The notes beneath the pieces were generated by a model. The model saw only the letters and a list, made by a program, of their open reading frames with translations, was not told the DNA's origin and made no database searches. 64,000 nt of DNA, taken from assembly GCA_963978905.1 (NCBI GenBank), contig OZ022258.1, positions 35,897,282 through 35,961,281 of the forward strand, given 5' to 3'. Below, one piece after another: positions 33,045 through 44,751 of the stretch. The DNA is from Trichostrongylus colubriformis. Its lineage: Eukaryota; Nematoda; Chromadorea; Rhabditida; Trichostrongylidae. The first letter of the stretch is position 1, and each line of letters opens with the position of its first letter. The position numbers and the translations under genes were made by a program.

Positions 33045-33300
33045 GTGGTCTATTGCATAACATGTAATTGTTGTGGAAAACACTATGTTGGTATAACCAC
33101 TAGAAAATTCAAACAAAGAATTTCAGAACATTTCTATAATATTGGGTCTAAAAAACTGCATACCACATTATACAATCATTTCAATGATTGTAATGAAGGG
33201 ATCAGAGTTTCCATTTCAGATTCTATAGAAACCGACGATAAAGCCACTCTGTTAGACAAAGAAATCTTCTGGATCAAACTGTTGATTAAGCACATCCGTT
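33045..33300 (+). pseudogene. PLE copy B: GIY-YIG endonuclease
   Basis: NVVYCITCNCCGKHYVGITT followed by RKFKQRISEHF, LYNHFNDCNEGIRVSI and LLDKEIFWIKLL. It is the best-preserved GIY-YIG frame in the window: uninterrupted from the VVY core to the conserved Glu, then frameshifted near 33290. It lies N-terminal to the RT. Confidence 0.8.
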
Positions 33301-34092
33301 TGGACTTAACGATAATATTAGAGGATATGGTAACATCCAAGATGTAATAAATCCTATTTCTTATGAAAAGTTCCTCCTTATTTTTCATTAAGTATTACCA
33401 AACATAGAAGTAATAGAGGTAGAGTGAAGAATAAAAATAGTAAGCATAGAAATACTTTCGACAAAGTAATAGAAGAGATTTCTGATAAGCAAAGTGCTAT
33501 TACACCGATTCAATGCTACAGGCTAATAAAGAGCTTACGCAAAGAAGAAATTAATAAGCTCATCCAAAGTTCATTCAATGAACATTTCTTGAACAATGTA
33601 GATAATCAAGTTAAGTACATAGTATTTTGCATGATAGCTCATTTCTATCACGATGTTGCTGAGGATAATAAACCCAAAAGGCATTTCCACAATATTGTTG
33701 CAGAGTTTAGTAGTAGAATCTTCAATCACATCCTTTTTAACAAAATTTCCAACTCGCCTTATGTTAAGCGTTATAACGTCCTGTAGCAACGATAACAAAG
33801 AATACATGCCAATTAGGATCATATTCAAATATAAAAACCCACTTGCTAAATTGATATATAATCACAATAAAGTGCCTAAAGATTTGAATAGCGTGGACCT
33901 GGAAGAAATTTAAATAGTTTAAATACATAGATGATAAGTATAAGCATGTCATTACGGGCAATTTAAGCATTATCAAAGAAGAGAAGTTAATTAAAATACC
34001 AGTTAAGGGAACCAAATATAGAGTAGACTCTGGTATCAGTAGGAATCAGCTTAAAAATGCATATGTATATATCACAAACAAAGTTATGAGTT

Positions 34093-35260
34093 ATGATCCA
34101 TAGATATAAACCCGATAAAAATAGAACAGTATTGATCAAACGCTACCTAGCCATGAGCTATCATGAAAAAAAAATCAAACCATTACTCACATACGATAAT
34201 ATGAATAGTAATCGTGAATACATTCCATATAGAGTTATTAGTAAATATCAGAATAATTTTATCTTCTGTCCACTAGATAAAGCTAGTAATAATTATGGAA
34301 TCATATGCAAAAAGCTTTATTTATCAATATTAATGGAAGAAATGGGGATCAACTATGACTTATACACGCGTACATTCCGTTTTATTAGCACCAATAACAC
34401 TTATGAATACATGCCTCAAGGACATAGACATTATTGGGTATCTAGACACAAATCCTTAAACATAAACAATAAGCTCAGTAATGATGATAGCGCGGATCTC
34501 CCAAATATTTACGCTCTTCCCAAATTGCACAAAAAGCCGATCAAGTTTGGATTCATTGCAGGAGCTTACAATAGTACCATGAAACCACTGGCCAAAGAAC
34601 TTTATACCATCTTTGGGTATTTCAAGAAACATTTTATTAACTACACTGCAGTGATACAGAATCGGAATAAAACCATAAAAACCTACTGGTCTATAGATAA
34701 CATTAACATAAGTTATGAACTTAATAATCTTTTATACAAAAGTCTCAGAACTTATACTGCGGATTTTACGGACATGTTCACAAATTCGGAACGTTGCCTC
34801 ATTATCAAAATTTTGAAAGAATTTTCAAAATTTTGAAAGAATTTGAAAGAAAACTGAGAAGAAATTTTGAATATGTTTCAAAAATTCTAACAGATCACTA
34901 GTAGCTTCCAACGGTTATAAAGTATTCTATACAGATGGCAAAGATTGTATAAATAAATACAGATACTACAGTATATCGGATTTATTATACCTCATAGAGT
35001 ATTTATTAAAAAATAGCTTTTGCTATTTTGGGAACTATTTGTTCAAGCAGATAAAAGGGGTTCAGCAAGGTGGTAACTTCAGCCCATTACTGGCGGATCT
35101 AACCCTATCATACATGGAATACAAATTTGCAAAAACTTGTAAATTCAATGAAAATAAACTGTTCATTCCATTCAGTTATATGGATGATTTATTAATAATA
35201 CATAATCAGACTGAAGAAGACATTGAAAGATACCTATTCAAAGTCTATGAGAATAAACTA
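34093..35260 (+). pseudogene. PLE copy B: reverse transcriptase fingers and palm
   Basis: One 247-codon frame (34093-34836) holds FCPLDKASNNYGIICKK, LPNIYALPKLHKKPIKFGF, AGAYNSTMKPLAKELY and ADFTDMFTN (motif A). After a gap the frame from 35039 gives VQQGGNFSPLLADLTL (motif B) and FSYMDDLLIIH (motif C). Unlike copy A, YMDD is not followed by a stop. Overall still inactive because of the frameshifts and the mariner. Confidence 0.85.
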
Positions 35261-35875
35261 TTAGGTTGGCAACTAATTAATTGCGGATTTTTGTTAGAAA
35301 ATCAAAGACTTTTTTCACAGAGCTAAACAACTTTGTTCTGTAATGTATTGCCCGTTTTTATCAATGACCTTTTGCCATCTTTCAGGTAGCATCATTATTC
35401 CGCGTTCATAAAACTTCTGGTTTTTATCAGAAAAAAGTTGAGTCAGGTACGATTTTACCTCATCATCACTGCTGAAATTTTTACCACTCAAAGAATTTTG
35501 CAATGATCGAAACAAAAAGTAATCCGATGGTGCAAGGTCAGGACTATATGGTGGATGTGGCAAAACATCCCAACCAAGCTCCAATAGTTTTTGCCGAGTG
35601 GCCAAAGACGTGTATGGTCTTGCATTGTCATGATGGAACACAACACTTTTTCGGTTGAATAATTCGAGTCGCTTTTCTTGGATTGCATTGCTTAATATCG
35701 CGGGTAAACGCGATTTTTAATTTAATTTTGGTTTATTTTTTCAGTGAATGCTTTAATTTGATGGCGTTTGGAGTTCATAAAGTTCGATTAAGTGCGGCTT
35801 TTTGTACTCTCCTAGAAATGTCATGGCACTGCGCAGCTGGTGGACAAAAGAAGAGGCCAGAGCGCTTCACATATA

Positions 35876-36383
35876 CAGTAGCGCTCAAAAGTCTTCGGCC
35901 AAAACTTTTTTGTCATAACTTTTTTTCTACTTGACCAAATTTGACAAAATTTTAATGTGTGGTGCCTGAACCTATTGTCAACATTTCCTACTACTTGAGC
36001 GCCGCTTGCCACTTTTCATGATTTTTTACAAGAATTTACTACAAGACCACCCAAAAAAAAGTAAGAGGCTTGTTCAAGAAAAACGGCTTTCTATACAAAA
36101 ACAAAAAGAGCAAGCCTCAGAGAACATTAATATTTTGTAGAAAGACCACGACTTTTGATGACAGCGGCACAGCGGGACGGCATAGCGATGGCATGCCAAA
36201 ATTAAAAAATTTCATATAACCACTTAACCTACACCGTTGCGCGCCAAAATAGTATATTAAGTATGCAGTGTCTCCGAGTACAACATACTAAAATTTCTCT
36301 TAAATCGGTGCAGTTGCAAAAAAGTTACAAGTGAAAAAACCCAAGTGAAAGACCATTTCGCCGAAGACTTTTGAGCGCTACTG
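35876..36383. mobile_element. Tc1-like MITE, 508 bp
   Basis: The end CAGTAGCGCTCAAAAGTC and its complement at the other side form 24-bp perfect inverted repeats, flanked by TA at 35874-35875 and 36384-36385. Inside it keeps the last codons of a Tc1-type transposase on the minus strand (36127-36198), so it is an internally deleted derivative rather than an unrelated MITE. Confidence 0.88.
36127..36198 (-). pseudogene. Tc1-like transposase C-terminus
   Basis: Reads WHAIAMPSRCAAVIKSRG and then LSTKY and a stop. The SMP-R-CAAVI-K-G-TKY ending is characteristic of Tc1-family transposases. Everything upstream is deleted. Confidence 0.65.
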
Positions 36384-38562
36384 TATATACCGAAGCGTGA
36401 CTCATTCATGTAGTTCATTAGCCATCATTACTGTATTTGCTTTCTCCTTAGATCATGATAATTTGGAGGACTTGTCTTATTTTGCACCTTTTCAATAATT
36501 GCCTGGTATCGTAGCGCCAATAAACAGTTACTCTCTATCGTACCAACGTGTGGCAGACGAGTATCGTGAAAATATATATCTGCGACAGTTATCGGGATAT
36601 ATAAATTATATTTTACTTAATTTTGTTAATCGTGAAATGTAGACATCAGAACTGATTGTTCGGTTGGGTGGTAGGAGTTCAAAGTGGACAATTCCTTTGT
36701 AATCCCACCAAACTGACAACAAAACCTTCTTTTGATGAATATCAGCTTTTGCTCTTATTTGAGCTGGTTCACCTGGGCGGCTCCACGATCTTTTTTGTTG
36801 GACATTATTGTTAACGACCCATTTTTCATGATCATTCGTTTTAGAAGTGGATCATTTTCATCACGTTTCTTTATCAAATCGCAGATGTCAATGCGTTGCA
36901 TCAAATGCGTTTCAGCCATATATCCAGTTTTGACACCTACCTAAGTTGTTCTAAATGCTTTTCAATACATGTATGTGATACCTGTAAGTTCCATGCAATC
37001 TCACGTGTTGTACTGTGACGATTTGAATCAAGTATTGCCTTGATTAGGTCGCTGTCAACTTCAACTGGACGACCAGAGCGTTTCTCATCTTTGAGAGAAG
37101 AATCACCAGAACGAAATCAGGTAAACCAATTTTGGCAATGCCGATCTTTTGAGGCTTCGGCACCATAAACAGCACATAACTTTTTGAGAGCTTGTGATGC
37201 GTTTTTCCCTTTAAGGAAATAATAAAGCAATACATGACGAAAATGATTGTTTTGATTCTCCATTTTTCAGCACACGCCAAACGAAAATGCAACCGATCAA
37301 GGATCTTTCTTTACTGGTTGATAATAGGATCGCCTACTATTAAATAATAATATGTGTTTAACATTTGGCCTACGCCAGTAAAGCTAAATATTCAACCAAA
37401 GCCATCTATGAGTGAAATTCGCAATGACTTAGTTCCGACCTAATAGTTTTTAACAAATCCCACATGTCCGACACTCACAGCAACTACCTTGATTTCTCAC
37501 TTGATATTAACAATAACAAGATTAACACCAAACTCTATAACAAAACTGACGATTTTGATTTCAAGGTCATCTGATTCCCTCAAAGTGATACTAACATCTC
37601 CAATAACAACAAAGCTTCTGTTATTTATACTGAAACACTTAGGATAGCCCTTACATGTACCTTAATAGAAGCTTTTATTAGTAAACTAACAGATATGATA
37701 GACACTCTACTACATAATGGATACAAAAGAAATTTTATTACTACAAATATTCTTAGATGTATTATAAAAATAAATTCATCGCTTACAAGTTCAATTTAAT
37801 GGGCAATTTCAAAAATACCTATAATTTTGTCAACAAAGTACTCGAAAAGTAACAGCCCAGATAAACTCGATATACCTCATTCCTCCTTCCTCTAAGACTT
37901 CATATGCACTAGTTCTTAACTTTCACTCTTTTGATATAAGATTGCACATAGTATAATAGCTAGCAGACGCGCCCCAGTTCTAATGTTATTACGGTATATT
38001 TTCGCTGCGTACCTTAGTATCAGGCGTAAGACTTTCTCATTTTGAATGGCACCTATGCACTCTGATTATATTTGACTTGTTATTCCTTTTATTCTTCTTG
38101 TGCTTGTTCTCCAGTTTGCATGATCACTGTTTCATTCTTTATCTTATATGAATTCACATTTTTTGCTAACATTTCTCACTTCTTCCTCACATTTCTGGTC
38201 TACATATCTTCTCCTTCTTCTAACAATTGTACTCTAATCCTTCTAAACTTTCAGTTTTTCCTTTTTCTATGATTTCTGTTATCTCTAGTCGTTTTATTTT
38301 TCTGGTATTAGTATAGTTTCAATTTTTAGTCTAGTCCTCTTATATTGACTATCATTTTTCCTTCAATTTCCATTCTTTCATTTTTCTAGTCACTACATTC
38401 CAATCTTTTTTTTATCTCTCTAGTACTCTCAGTCTTAACAAATCAATCTAAAATTGTTTTAACTTTATTTGTTTAGTTTTATATAATTAATATATTTTTA
38501 GTTTTCATTTTTTAATCGACGATTTATCACCTTTTTCACCTTTTTTAAAATTATACCTTAGC

Positions 38563-38646
38563 TTTCCATCACTCCAACTCACCGATGAGCCTCGGAGGTG
38601 ATGGAAAACACAGTGGTTCGTATGAGTAGAGGCGAAACGAACCACT
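38563..38646 (+). other. PLE copy B: tandem 3' hairpins
   Basis: Hairpin 1 is TTTCCATCAC (38563) pairing with GTGATGGAAA (to 38607), with inner CCGA/TCGG. Hairpin 2 is AGTGGTTCG (38612) pairing perfectly with CGAACCACT (to 38646) around TATGAGTAGAGGCGAAA. Stem sequences differ completely from copy A, but loops and spacing (4 bases between hairpins) are kept. Confidence 0.7.
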
Positions 38647-38689
38647 AAACAATTTAAATATGTATACTAATTTTTTCTGATAACTTCCT

Positions 38690-39149
38690 AGCTTGTTTCT
38701 TATTTGAAGCTGAGAGAACTTCGAAACTGTAAAGAAAGGAAATTCGACGAAGAAGAAGAACTGGAGCTGCTAACAAATAAAGATGGAAAACCGGTTCGCT
38801 GCCTATTCTGCGAAGCCACGGGATGGCATTGTCCGATAATTGCCTAAAGGTCCGCCTGACGGGACAAAGGAGGATAATAATGAAACATAAAGAGGTATGT
38901 AGGTTTTGCCTCGAGGGGCACGAAGGCCCATGCATAAACCGAGGACAATGCTCGTATTGTTCGAGTAACAGTCATCATGAGGCATTATGTTTCTCACCAG
39001 ATGAGAAGATAAAATGGCAGAGAAAAAAGGAAATTCTTGAGAGGATGGCGTCCTGGGCGGCAGTGTGTCGCCAGCAACAGGCAGGTGAGACCCCTGCAGG
39101 GACGTTGACACCCGACGAACCCGAGACGAACCCCGCGTACGCTAAGTGA
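38690..39149 (+). pseudogene. BEL/Pao-like gag zinc-knuckle fragment
   Basis: KFDEEEELELLTNKDGKP is followed by VRCLFCEATGWHCP. After a frameshift near 38820 it continues DNCLKVRL, EVCRFCLEGHEGPC and QCSYCSSNSHHEALC. Paired C-x2-C...H...C knuckles in this arrangement are typical of BEL/Pao Gag. No protease or RT follows. It lies directly right of PLE copy B, so the PLE may have inserted into it. Confidence 0.55.
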
Positions 39150-39214
39150 CACTTCCACTGAACCACCCACCACGCAGGAGAACGTCACCACGGCTTATTC
39201 TTAAGGTTGACCAT

Positions 39215-39430
39215 GCTCATATTGTATCAAAATTTCGACCAATTAGTACAACTCCGTTACTTGTCAAAGTGCTGGAGGAAATAGTAACAGAGAAGTTCCT
39301 AGTCAGCTTATTCAGGATGAGTTTGACAATAAAAAAATTCATGGATTTCTTCCAGGACGTTTCACAACTGCAAATGTTATTGGCAGTTTACGCGATGGTG
39401 AATGGAGCTCTAAGCAAATATTGCGTGTGA
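39215..39430 (+). pseudogene. CR1-like LINE reverse transcriptase fragment
   Basis: FRPISTTPLLVKVLEEIV and TEKFLVSLF, then in another frame HGFLPGRFTTANVIGSLRDG. The RPIS-TP-L-K-LE...HGF-PGRST-N pattern is that of a non-LTR reverse transcriptase (CR1/jockey side, not RTE). One frameshift; no flanking element parts. Confidence 0.5.
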
Positions 39431-40349
39431 TGTGATCATTGCGTGTGATGTGATCTATTCGATCCATCCATGGCGTTCAGCAAGCCGTAAAAAAACTCCT
39501 TCGGAAATTACATTAATTTGATATTAATTAAAAATAGCTGAAATAGTCTTGCTATTACTTATTCGAAAAGCATATGATGACTGAAATACATGAAAGCGGT
39601 ATCGCTGCACCAGTGATGCCGCTTTACTCTTTCTGTAGTTGTCTCGCGTTCTGAAAACGTTTCGGAATGCAAATTTTGATCTTACGTGTATGACCTCGAA
39701 ATATGTCACATCAAGCTTGCCAGTGAAGAATAAGGGTGTTGAAAATCTATGCGGGACCTCAAAATAAGCACTGTCAGATCACTTGACCTTTATTTTGGGA
39801 AAAATTTCCGAACGAGTACCAAATTATTGTCTTAATCAATGTGTCTGGAAAAATCCCATCTTTTTGAGGACCCACGAGTTCTATCTGACTTTGGCCTGAG
39901 CTTTTCAGATCACACATTTGAATATCCTTCTTCAAATAAAAACATACTCATTTCTCCTTTTTCGAACCTCCCCCCCCCCCTCCTTCACAGCACTGATGAA
40001 ACCATTCAAACTTACTTGTACAGTACATAGTATGTATTGACCATCTAGAATATTGCTCTCAAGCGTGGAATCCAGCAGTTGAGAAACACGTTCTAAAAAC
40101 TGGAAAAAGTTCAATGCCCATTCACAAGGCTCTTGTTTCATCGAAAAACACTACATTGCCTCGGAGTCTTTAGTCCAGGTACAAGAACGATTGCATTAGT
40201 TGGGCCTTAGAACATTAGAGTAGAAAAAGACGGAGCGGATTTGCGTTTTCGCTTCCAACTATCGCGCATAACTTCAATGCATTCTCCGGCAATCATCGGC
40301 TGTTTAAGTCACATCATGGAAGAACTGTTTCACTCGATTTGCATCACCC
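39431..40349. other. No recognised gene
   Basis: Short frames only. A small tandem TGATGTGATC-type duplication lies near 39430-39455 and a C run near 39970. Confidence 0.4.
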
Positions 40350-40830
40350 TAACGAAAAATTTCAAGAAATCGGGAGGTGGCACTTCTAGCCTGTGGTAAG
40401 ACCTACCGTAACGCTTGCAGCTCATTAACTTGCAGACATTGCACACACGACACCTTGCTAAGACGTCGAATAAGAATTCAATGTTTTGACCGCGAACACC
40501 TTCCTTTATCCTTTCGCTTAATCTCTCTTCTATTCATTATTTCACTTGATTGCTATGTTTGTTGTTTCACTTATTTCACATCATAATGAATGAATGAAAT
40601 GCACCTCACGTGACAACAAATGTATCTCGTTCAAGAAAGAACTCGGAAAGGTGGTGTTGCGGTTCGAAGAGATGTGCGGGAGATGCGAGTGCAGAGCACA
40701 ACGTCGTTATTAAATCCGAGTTTTTCTACCGGTTATCGCTTTTGACCTCGTATGTTCGTTTCAGAACGATCATTTCTCCCCATCTTCCTCTTTCTCGCGA
40801 CTTCTTCGGTTGCTTTGATTTGATGCGATT
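40350..40830 (+). repeat. Dispersed repeat, copy 1
   Basis: Shares order and sequence with 48230-48690 in the same orientation: CGGGAGG, ATTGCACACACGAC, CTTTCGCTTAATC, TTTGTTGTTTCACTTATT, TCGTATGTTCGTTTCAGAA and CATCTTCCTCTTTCTC. Divergence is high, and no coding or terminal structure is recognised. Confidence 0.5.
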
Positions 40831-41540
40831 TTGGTAACCGCAGAACGTTGACACCTTCCCTGTTTCGCCTTAAGTTCTTTCGTGCACCATCAGAAGAGGA
40901 CAACTTGATCCTTGCTGTAGCTCGACCCATGACTGGCAAATTCTCCGTGCGAAGTACATGTAAGATGTTTTACCGAAAATTTCTTCTATATAGCTATATA
41001 GGATATAGTTGTTTGTAGTAATGAAGTGATATATTTCCAAATTTTCAATGCCGTTTGTAGTTATGTGGCACACCAAGAGTGTAACTGACTAGATCACCTG
41101 TATCACATGTCATCTCGTTGCTCATCGAGAATCTGGAGCGGGCACCAACAAGATCCCTATTCGTCCCCGTCGCGAGTCAAAGTAGTTTAACGGACCCTTT
41201 CGGCCTCAGGGACAAGCCTCCCCTAGTTTCCTTCACGCAGAGCTTTAGCGAAGAAGTCTAACCATCGGGCAGGTGGTCGTCCAGCTGTTCGTTTGACGTC
41301 CCGAAGGATCTAGTCGGTAACTGCTCTGATCCAAAGGTTATCGCGATATCACATGACGTGTCCGGTCTATCCAACCTTCAATTCCTTGGCAAATACGAAG
41401 GCGTCTCTGATCTCCGATCGTCGACGGAATTCGGAACTCCGGATTCCTCTGTGCACTTGCTTTTTCGGAATACTCCGAGCATAGCCCTCTAGATGGCCCT
41501 TTGGATAACGCCGACCGCATGCTCTCCTTGCTTACGTAGA

Positions 41541-42663
41541 TTTTTTTATAATCTGAAGTTAAGGGAATGTGTATGATTGAAGAGTGTGGTAATGTAGTAG
41601 TTTGAAAATAAAGAATAGGGAAACAACAAAAGAAACATCTATCGACGCAATGGACCCTTAGGTCACAAATAACACCATCGGTGACAAGAGGAAATAATTC
41701 ATGAGAGCAGGGAAATAAAGTTAGATCAAATAAGAGGGTGACAAATGTGAGACCCGATAAATGGAACTGGTGAAACACAGAACACAGGTTGCCCTCGAGA
41801 TACAGCGTACACCAGTGAAGACCTATACTATATGAAAGTAAGAGTCAAGTATGTCTAAAAATTGGAACAATTTTAATGGTTCTTTTCGTCTCTGAATCTC
41901 ATACGAACCGTTGTCGTCACCAACCCCTGAGGCTTCTCAGTGAGATGGTACTGGTGAAAATACAAATCGTGTGAGGATGTGTGAGTTCGAATATAGTGTA
42001 AAAGAAACAATAGGGAGTTAGAGCTCAGATGTGAAACTCATAGAAGAGAAAGGAGTAGTTTTAAAAGGGAATGGAACGAAATGATAAACTGGAAGAAGTG
42101 AATTTAGCTAGAATTCAATAGGTACCATTAGGTCATCCACTAGAAATTATTAGATTTGATACGCAGCCAAAATTAGATCAGATAAATGGCTGTGGAACAG
42201 CGAATCAATAAAGGAAAGAGCAGGTGGTTATGCAGCTGGTGGTGTATATGATAGTAGAGACAATATATGGGGTCATACGGGATATATTGTGAATAAACCT
42301 AATTATTACCTAACTGTAATTTGCATGTAGTTATTGCTAGAACCTTACTCCAGGAATGGAACTCTACGCAATCACTGGTCATTGAACAACAAAGGAACTT
42401 CCCGATAAAACCAATAATGGTTTTCACATTGCTTGCTATAGAGAATTTGTAACATGCATACTTATTCCTATGTAAACACTTTATATTATTAGCAAACTCC
42501 TCCGCATATTCATTTCCTTCTAGTATTGCAATCATATCGTTAGTTTTCTGTATGAAGGTTTTACTTTAGAGCGAGTATTTTCAATTCTTAAGATTTTTGT
42601 AAAAATTACGGAGCCTTCAATGATATTGGGGCTATCGTGAGAAATTCCTATGACCTCAAAATC
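41541..42663 (-). mobile_element. Penelope-like element, copy C (5'-truncated)
   Basis: On the minus strand it starts in the RT C-terminal region (LDFEVIG, EGSVIFTKILRIENTRSK), continues as GNEYAEEFANNIKCLHRNKY and YKFSIASNVKTIIGFIGKFL to about 42299, then a 3' tail with two hairpins (41957-41875). The alignment with copy A (GSVIYTETLRIANT, HNGYKIEF, KNKFISYKYNLKND) is clear. It interrupts RTE remnant 2; the joins need only a few bases of duplication. Confidence 0.75.
41875..41957 (-). other. PLE copy C: tandem 3' hairpins
   Basis: On the minus strand hairpin 1 is TCACCA (from 41957) pairing with TGGTGA (to 41917), with an inner CTGAG/CTCAG stem. Hairpin 2 is AACGGTTC (from 41912) pairing with GAACCATT (to 41875) with one mismatch, around GTATGAGATTCAGAGACGAAAA. 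It is a third set of stems with the same loop elements. Confidence 0.65.
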
Positions 42664-43085
42664 CAAGTCGCTGAGGCATATGTGAGGGCAGGAAAAACAA
42701 CGGAATCGAAGAGCTGGGCGCGGAGCAGAATGTTCTTCGTCTTCTTCACTACTCCCTCGACAATCCTAAAGGCTCTCCAAGCCACTTTTTCCCTCCTACT
42801 CGGTTCTGATGCTAAGTCGCTCATCATATTGACTTCCCGACCTAGGTACACACAGCTGGAACTTTCTGTGACGTTCGTTCCGTTGAACGTGATTGGGTCA
42901 TCAGGTACCAATCCGTTTCTCGTGAACATCGTCTTCGTCAGGTTCAGCTGCAGGCAGATTTTTCCACACTCGTGCAGTCGAAAACGGCTAGCATTCGCTC
43001 CACTTGCTAAAATGTCCATGTATAAGACAATCTCGTCAGCGAAGCGGAGGTGGTGTAGGTACCGGCCGTCGATCTTCACTCATGC

Positions 43086-43607
43086 CCTCCCTTCAACCCT
43101 TCGTCACCAGTGCATATTTTGCGAAGGAATGAACGAAGAAAGTCATCGAAACTCCGTCTGCCCCTTTTTTTTCCTGGCACCATCGTCAAATGATTTCGGC
43201 TGAGAGATCTGAACTAATGTGTCAGAAAGAACTGCAGCACAATATTGGGAATGCCGTATTACTGAATTGTTTCCCCGCCATGACATTGTCAACGCGAAAT
43301 ACCGCTCACTCCGCATTGTAATAAAATGTGTTACTAAATGAACATGTTGACATAAGTTCCACCTCATGTTTTCGGTGAAGATCGCTCCATCATATGCAAC
43401 ATTCTCCAATTACGTCTCTCTCCGTCTTGAACCACTCATTCGTATGCGTCATTTTATGCTCGTCATTCAAGGGAGCCGAAGAAGGACGCGGGTACTTAGA
43501 GGAATTGGCTCACTCATAAATTGTAAAAGTGAGCATTACTTCGCCCTTCTATCTACCACATACTCCACATTCCTCGCTATTATCCTTTTGAGTGCAGAGC
43601 CTCACTA
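43086..43607. other. No recognised gene
   Basis: Short frames only, between the truncated 5' edge of RTE remnant 2 and the Helitron 5' end. Confidence 0.35.
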
Positions 43608-44401
43608 TCCCTACTATATAGAAAACGCTTCGTCTGTCTGTCCCTTTGTCCGTCTGTCCGTCCCTTTGTACGTCCGTCTGTCACGAAAATAGGTATTATA
43701 TGAAAAACGACCTGTGCATGTGGGACCAAGAGTGGTATGGGTAGGGCATGGAACAGGAAGTAAAGACCACACGTGGACCAAAATAAGCTCCGCCAACGGG
43801 GATGGGGCGTAACCTAGAATGTTCCGTTTTCAGACCAAAAACTGTAAATTGGGTTCGAATGCGCTCCAAACGTGGGGAAAGGTGGATTAAGGTCAGGAAT
43901 GAGTTTTCTAAAGTCATGAAAGATGCGTGGGCACAATGGGCGGAGCATTTGTGGTGGTGGGCGGAGCTTAGACATCACATGAAAAACGACCTGTGGAGAT
44001 GGGGACAAGCGTGGTATGGGAAGGGCATGGGACAAGAAGTAAAGATCACACTTGTACCAAGTCAAGCTCCCCCACAGTGAGCGGGAAGTGTCCTGGAATG
44101 TTCCATTTCAGACCGATTGTAAATCGGGTTCACCAAGCGTGGGAAAAGGTAGATTGAGGTCAGGAATGCGTTTTTTACAGTCATGAAAGGTGCGTTGGCA
44201 CAATGGGCGAGACATTTTTAATAGTGTGCGGAGCTGCACGTTACACGAAAAACGACCTGTGGAGATGGGGACAAGCGTGGTAGGGGTAGAGCATAGGACA
44301 AGAAGTAAAGAGCACAGATGGAATAAGTCACGCTCCGCCCACGTTGAGCGGGGCGTGCACCAGAATGTCCCGTTTACAGACCAAAGTTGTAAATTGGTTT
44401 T

Positions 44402-44678
44402 TGTAGTGTCCCACTGCTTTGTCCGGTGTCGTGACAGTAGAAGTATTGATCTGTTTATTAGTGACTAGATAGAAAGGAATAACAGTACAAGGCGACGAAC
44501 ACTGGCGGGATCGGAGGTGCAGATTGAAGTCGTTGGCAGGTAGACAACCGGAGACCGAATCACTGGATGCCGAATACCCTCCGTCCCAGGGTCTATATAA
44601 TCTGTTTATTTTCGCACGATTACAAGGTCGATAAGATCACTATCAATTGCATGACCAATTGCACCAATACACACAACA
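44402..44678 (-). repeat. LTR of the Ty3/gypsy element (3' LTR)
   Basis: On the plus strand it starts TGTAGTGTCC and ends ACACAACA. The inner side carries CCTCCCCCAG (purine-rich GGGGGAGG on the element strand), the polypurine tract. It contains CTATATAA-like promoter sequence. It pairs with 47035-47318. Confidence 0.88.
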
Positions 44679-44751
44679 CCTCCCCCAGTAGAAAGAAATG
44701 GGTACAACACAGTTAACCTTCTACTTATACAATTCAAAAGAATGCAATCAA

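Larger units (their letters stand above)
35697..36615. mobile_element. Unclassified 919-bp insertion in the mariner
   Basis: The mariner frame is split between ...RLTKLS and ...NAIQEKR. The same hexamer CTTAAT lies on both sides (35691-35696 and 36616-36621), consistent with a target duplication; TTAA within it would also suit piggyBac. The ends ATCGCGGG and ATATTTTA show no shared inverted repeat. It contains a Tc1-like MITE and about 410 bp of unrecognised sequence. Confidence 0.6.
35261..37443 (-). mobile_element. mariner transposon (cecropia/irritans-like), itself interrupted
   Basis: The ends TTAGGTTGGCAACTAATTAA and (complement) TTAGGTCGGAACTAAGTCAT are mariner terminal repeats, flanked by TA at 35259-35260 and 37444-37445. 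On the minus strand the transposase is readable in pieces: N-terminus MENQNNHFRHVLLYYFLKGK, SGRPVEVDSDLI, LLPPNRTISSDVY, then after an insertion EKRLELFNRKSVVFHHDNAR, PPYSPDLAPSDYFLF and a stop at 35324. HDNARP and PDLAPSDY carry two of the three catalytic Asp of the D,D34D triad. Several stops and frameshifts are present. Confidence 0.88.
32800..38660 (+). mobile_element. Penelope-like retroelement, copy B (Naiad-type), interrupted by a mariner
   Basis: Same order as copy A: Cys cluster (CNVECRICD, near 32920), GIY-YIG (33040-33290), linker, HVITGNLSII (33945), RT (34093-35260, then 37446-37852), 3' tail and two hairpins (38563-38646). A mariner sits at 35261-37443. Taking out the mariner and one TA restores the frame from KVYENKL into NYLDFSLDI, in agreement with copy A. 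Copy B has frameshifts near 33290, 33780, 33900, 34080 and 34836 and an in-frame stop at 32979. The CxC motif seen in copy A is not recognisable here. Left boundary approximate; no clear target duplication found. Confidence 0.8.
41085..43085 (-). mobile_element. RTE-class LINE remnant 2, interrupted by PLE copy C
   Basis: The minus frame 43079-42648 reads KIDGRYLHHLRFADEIVLYM, LNLTKTMFTRNGLVPDDP, FNGTNVTESSSCVYLGREVN and FPALTYASATW. This is the RTE RT C-terminal half with FADE in place of the usual FADD. After the PLE insertion it resumes at about 41540 (MRSALSKG), with ESGVPNSVDD and, further on, a tail like 17800-17866 ending near 41085. 5'-truncated and frameshifted. Confidence 0.75.
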
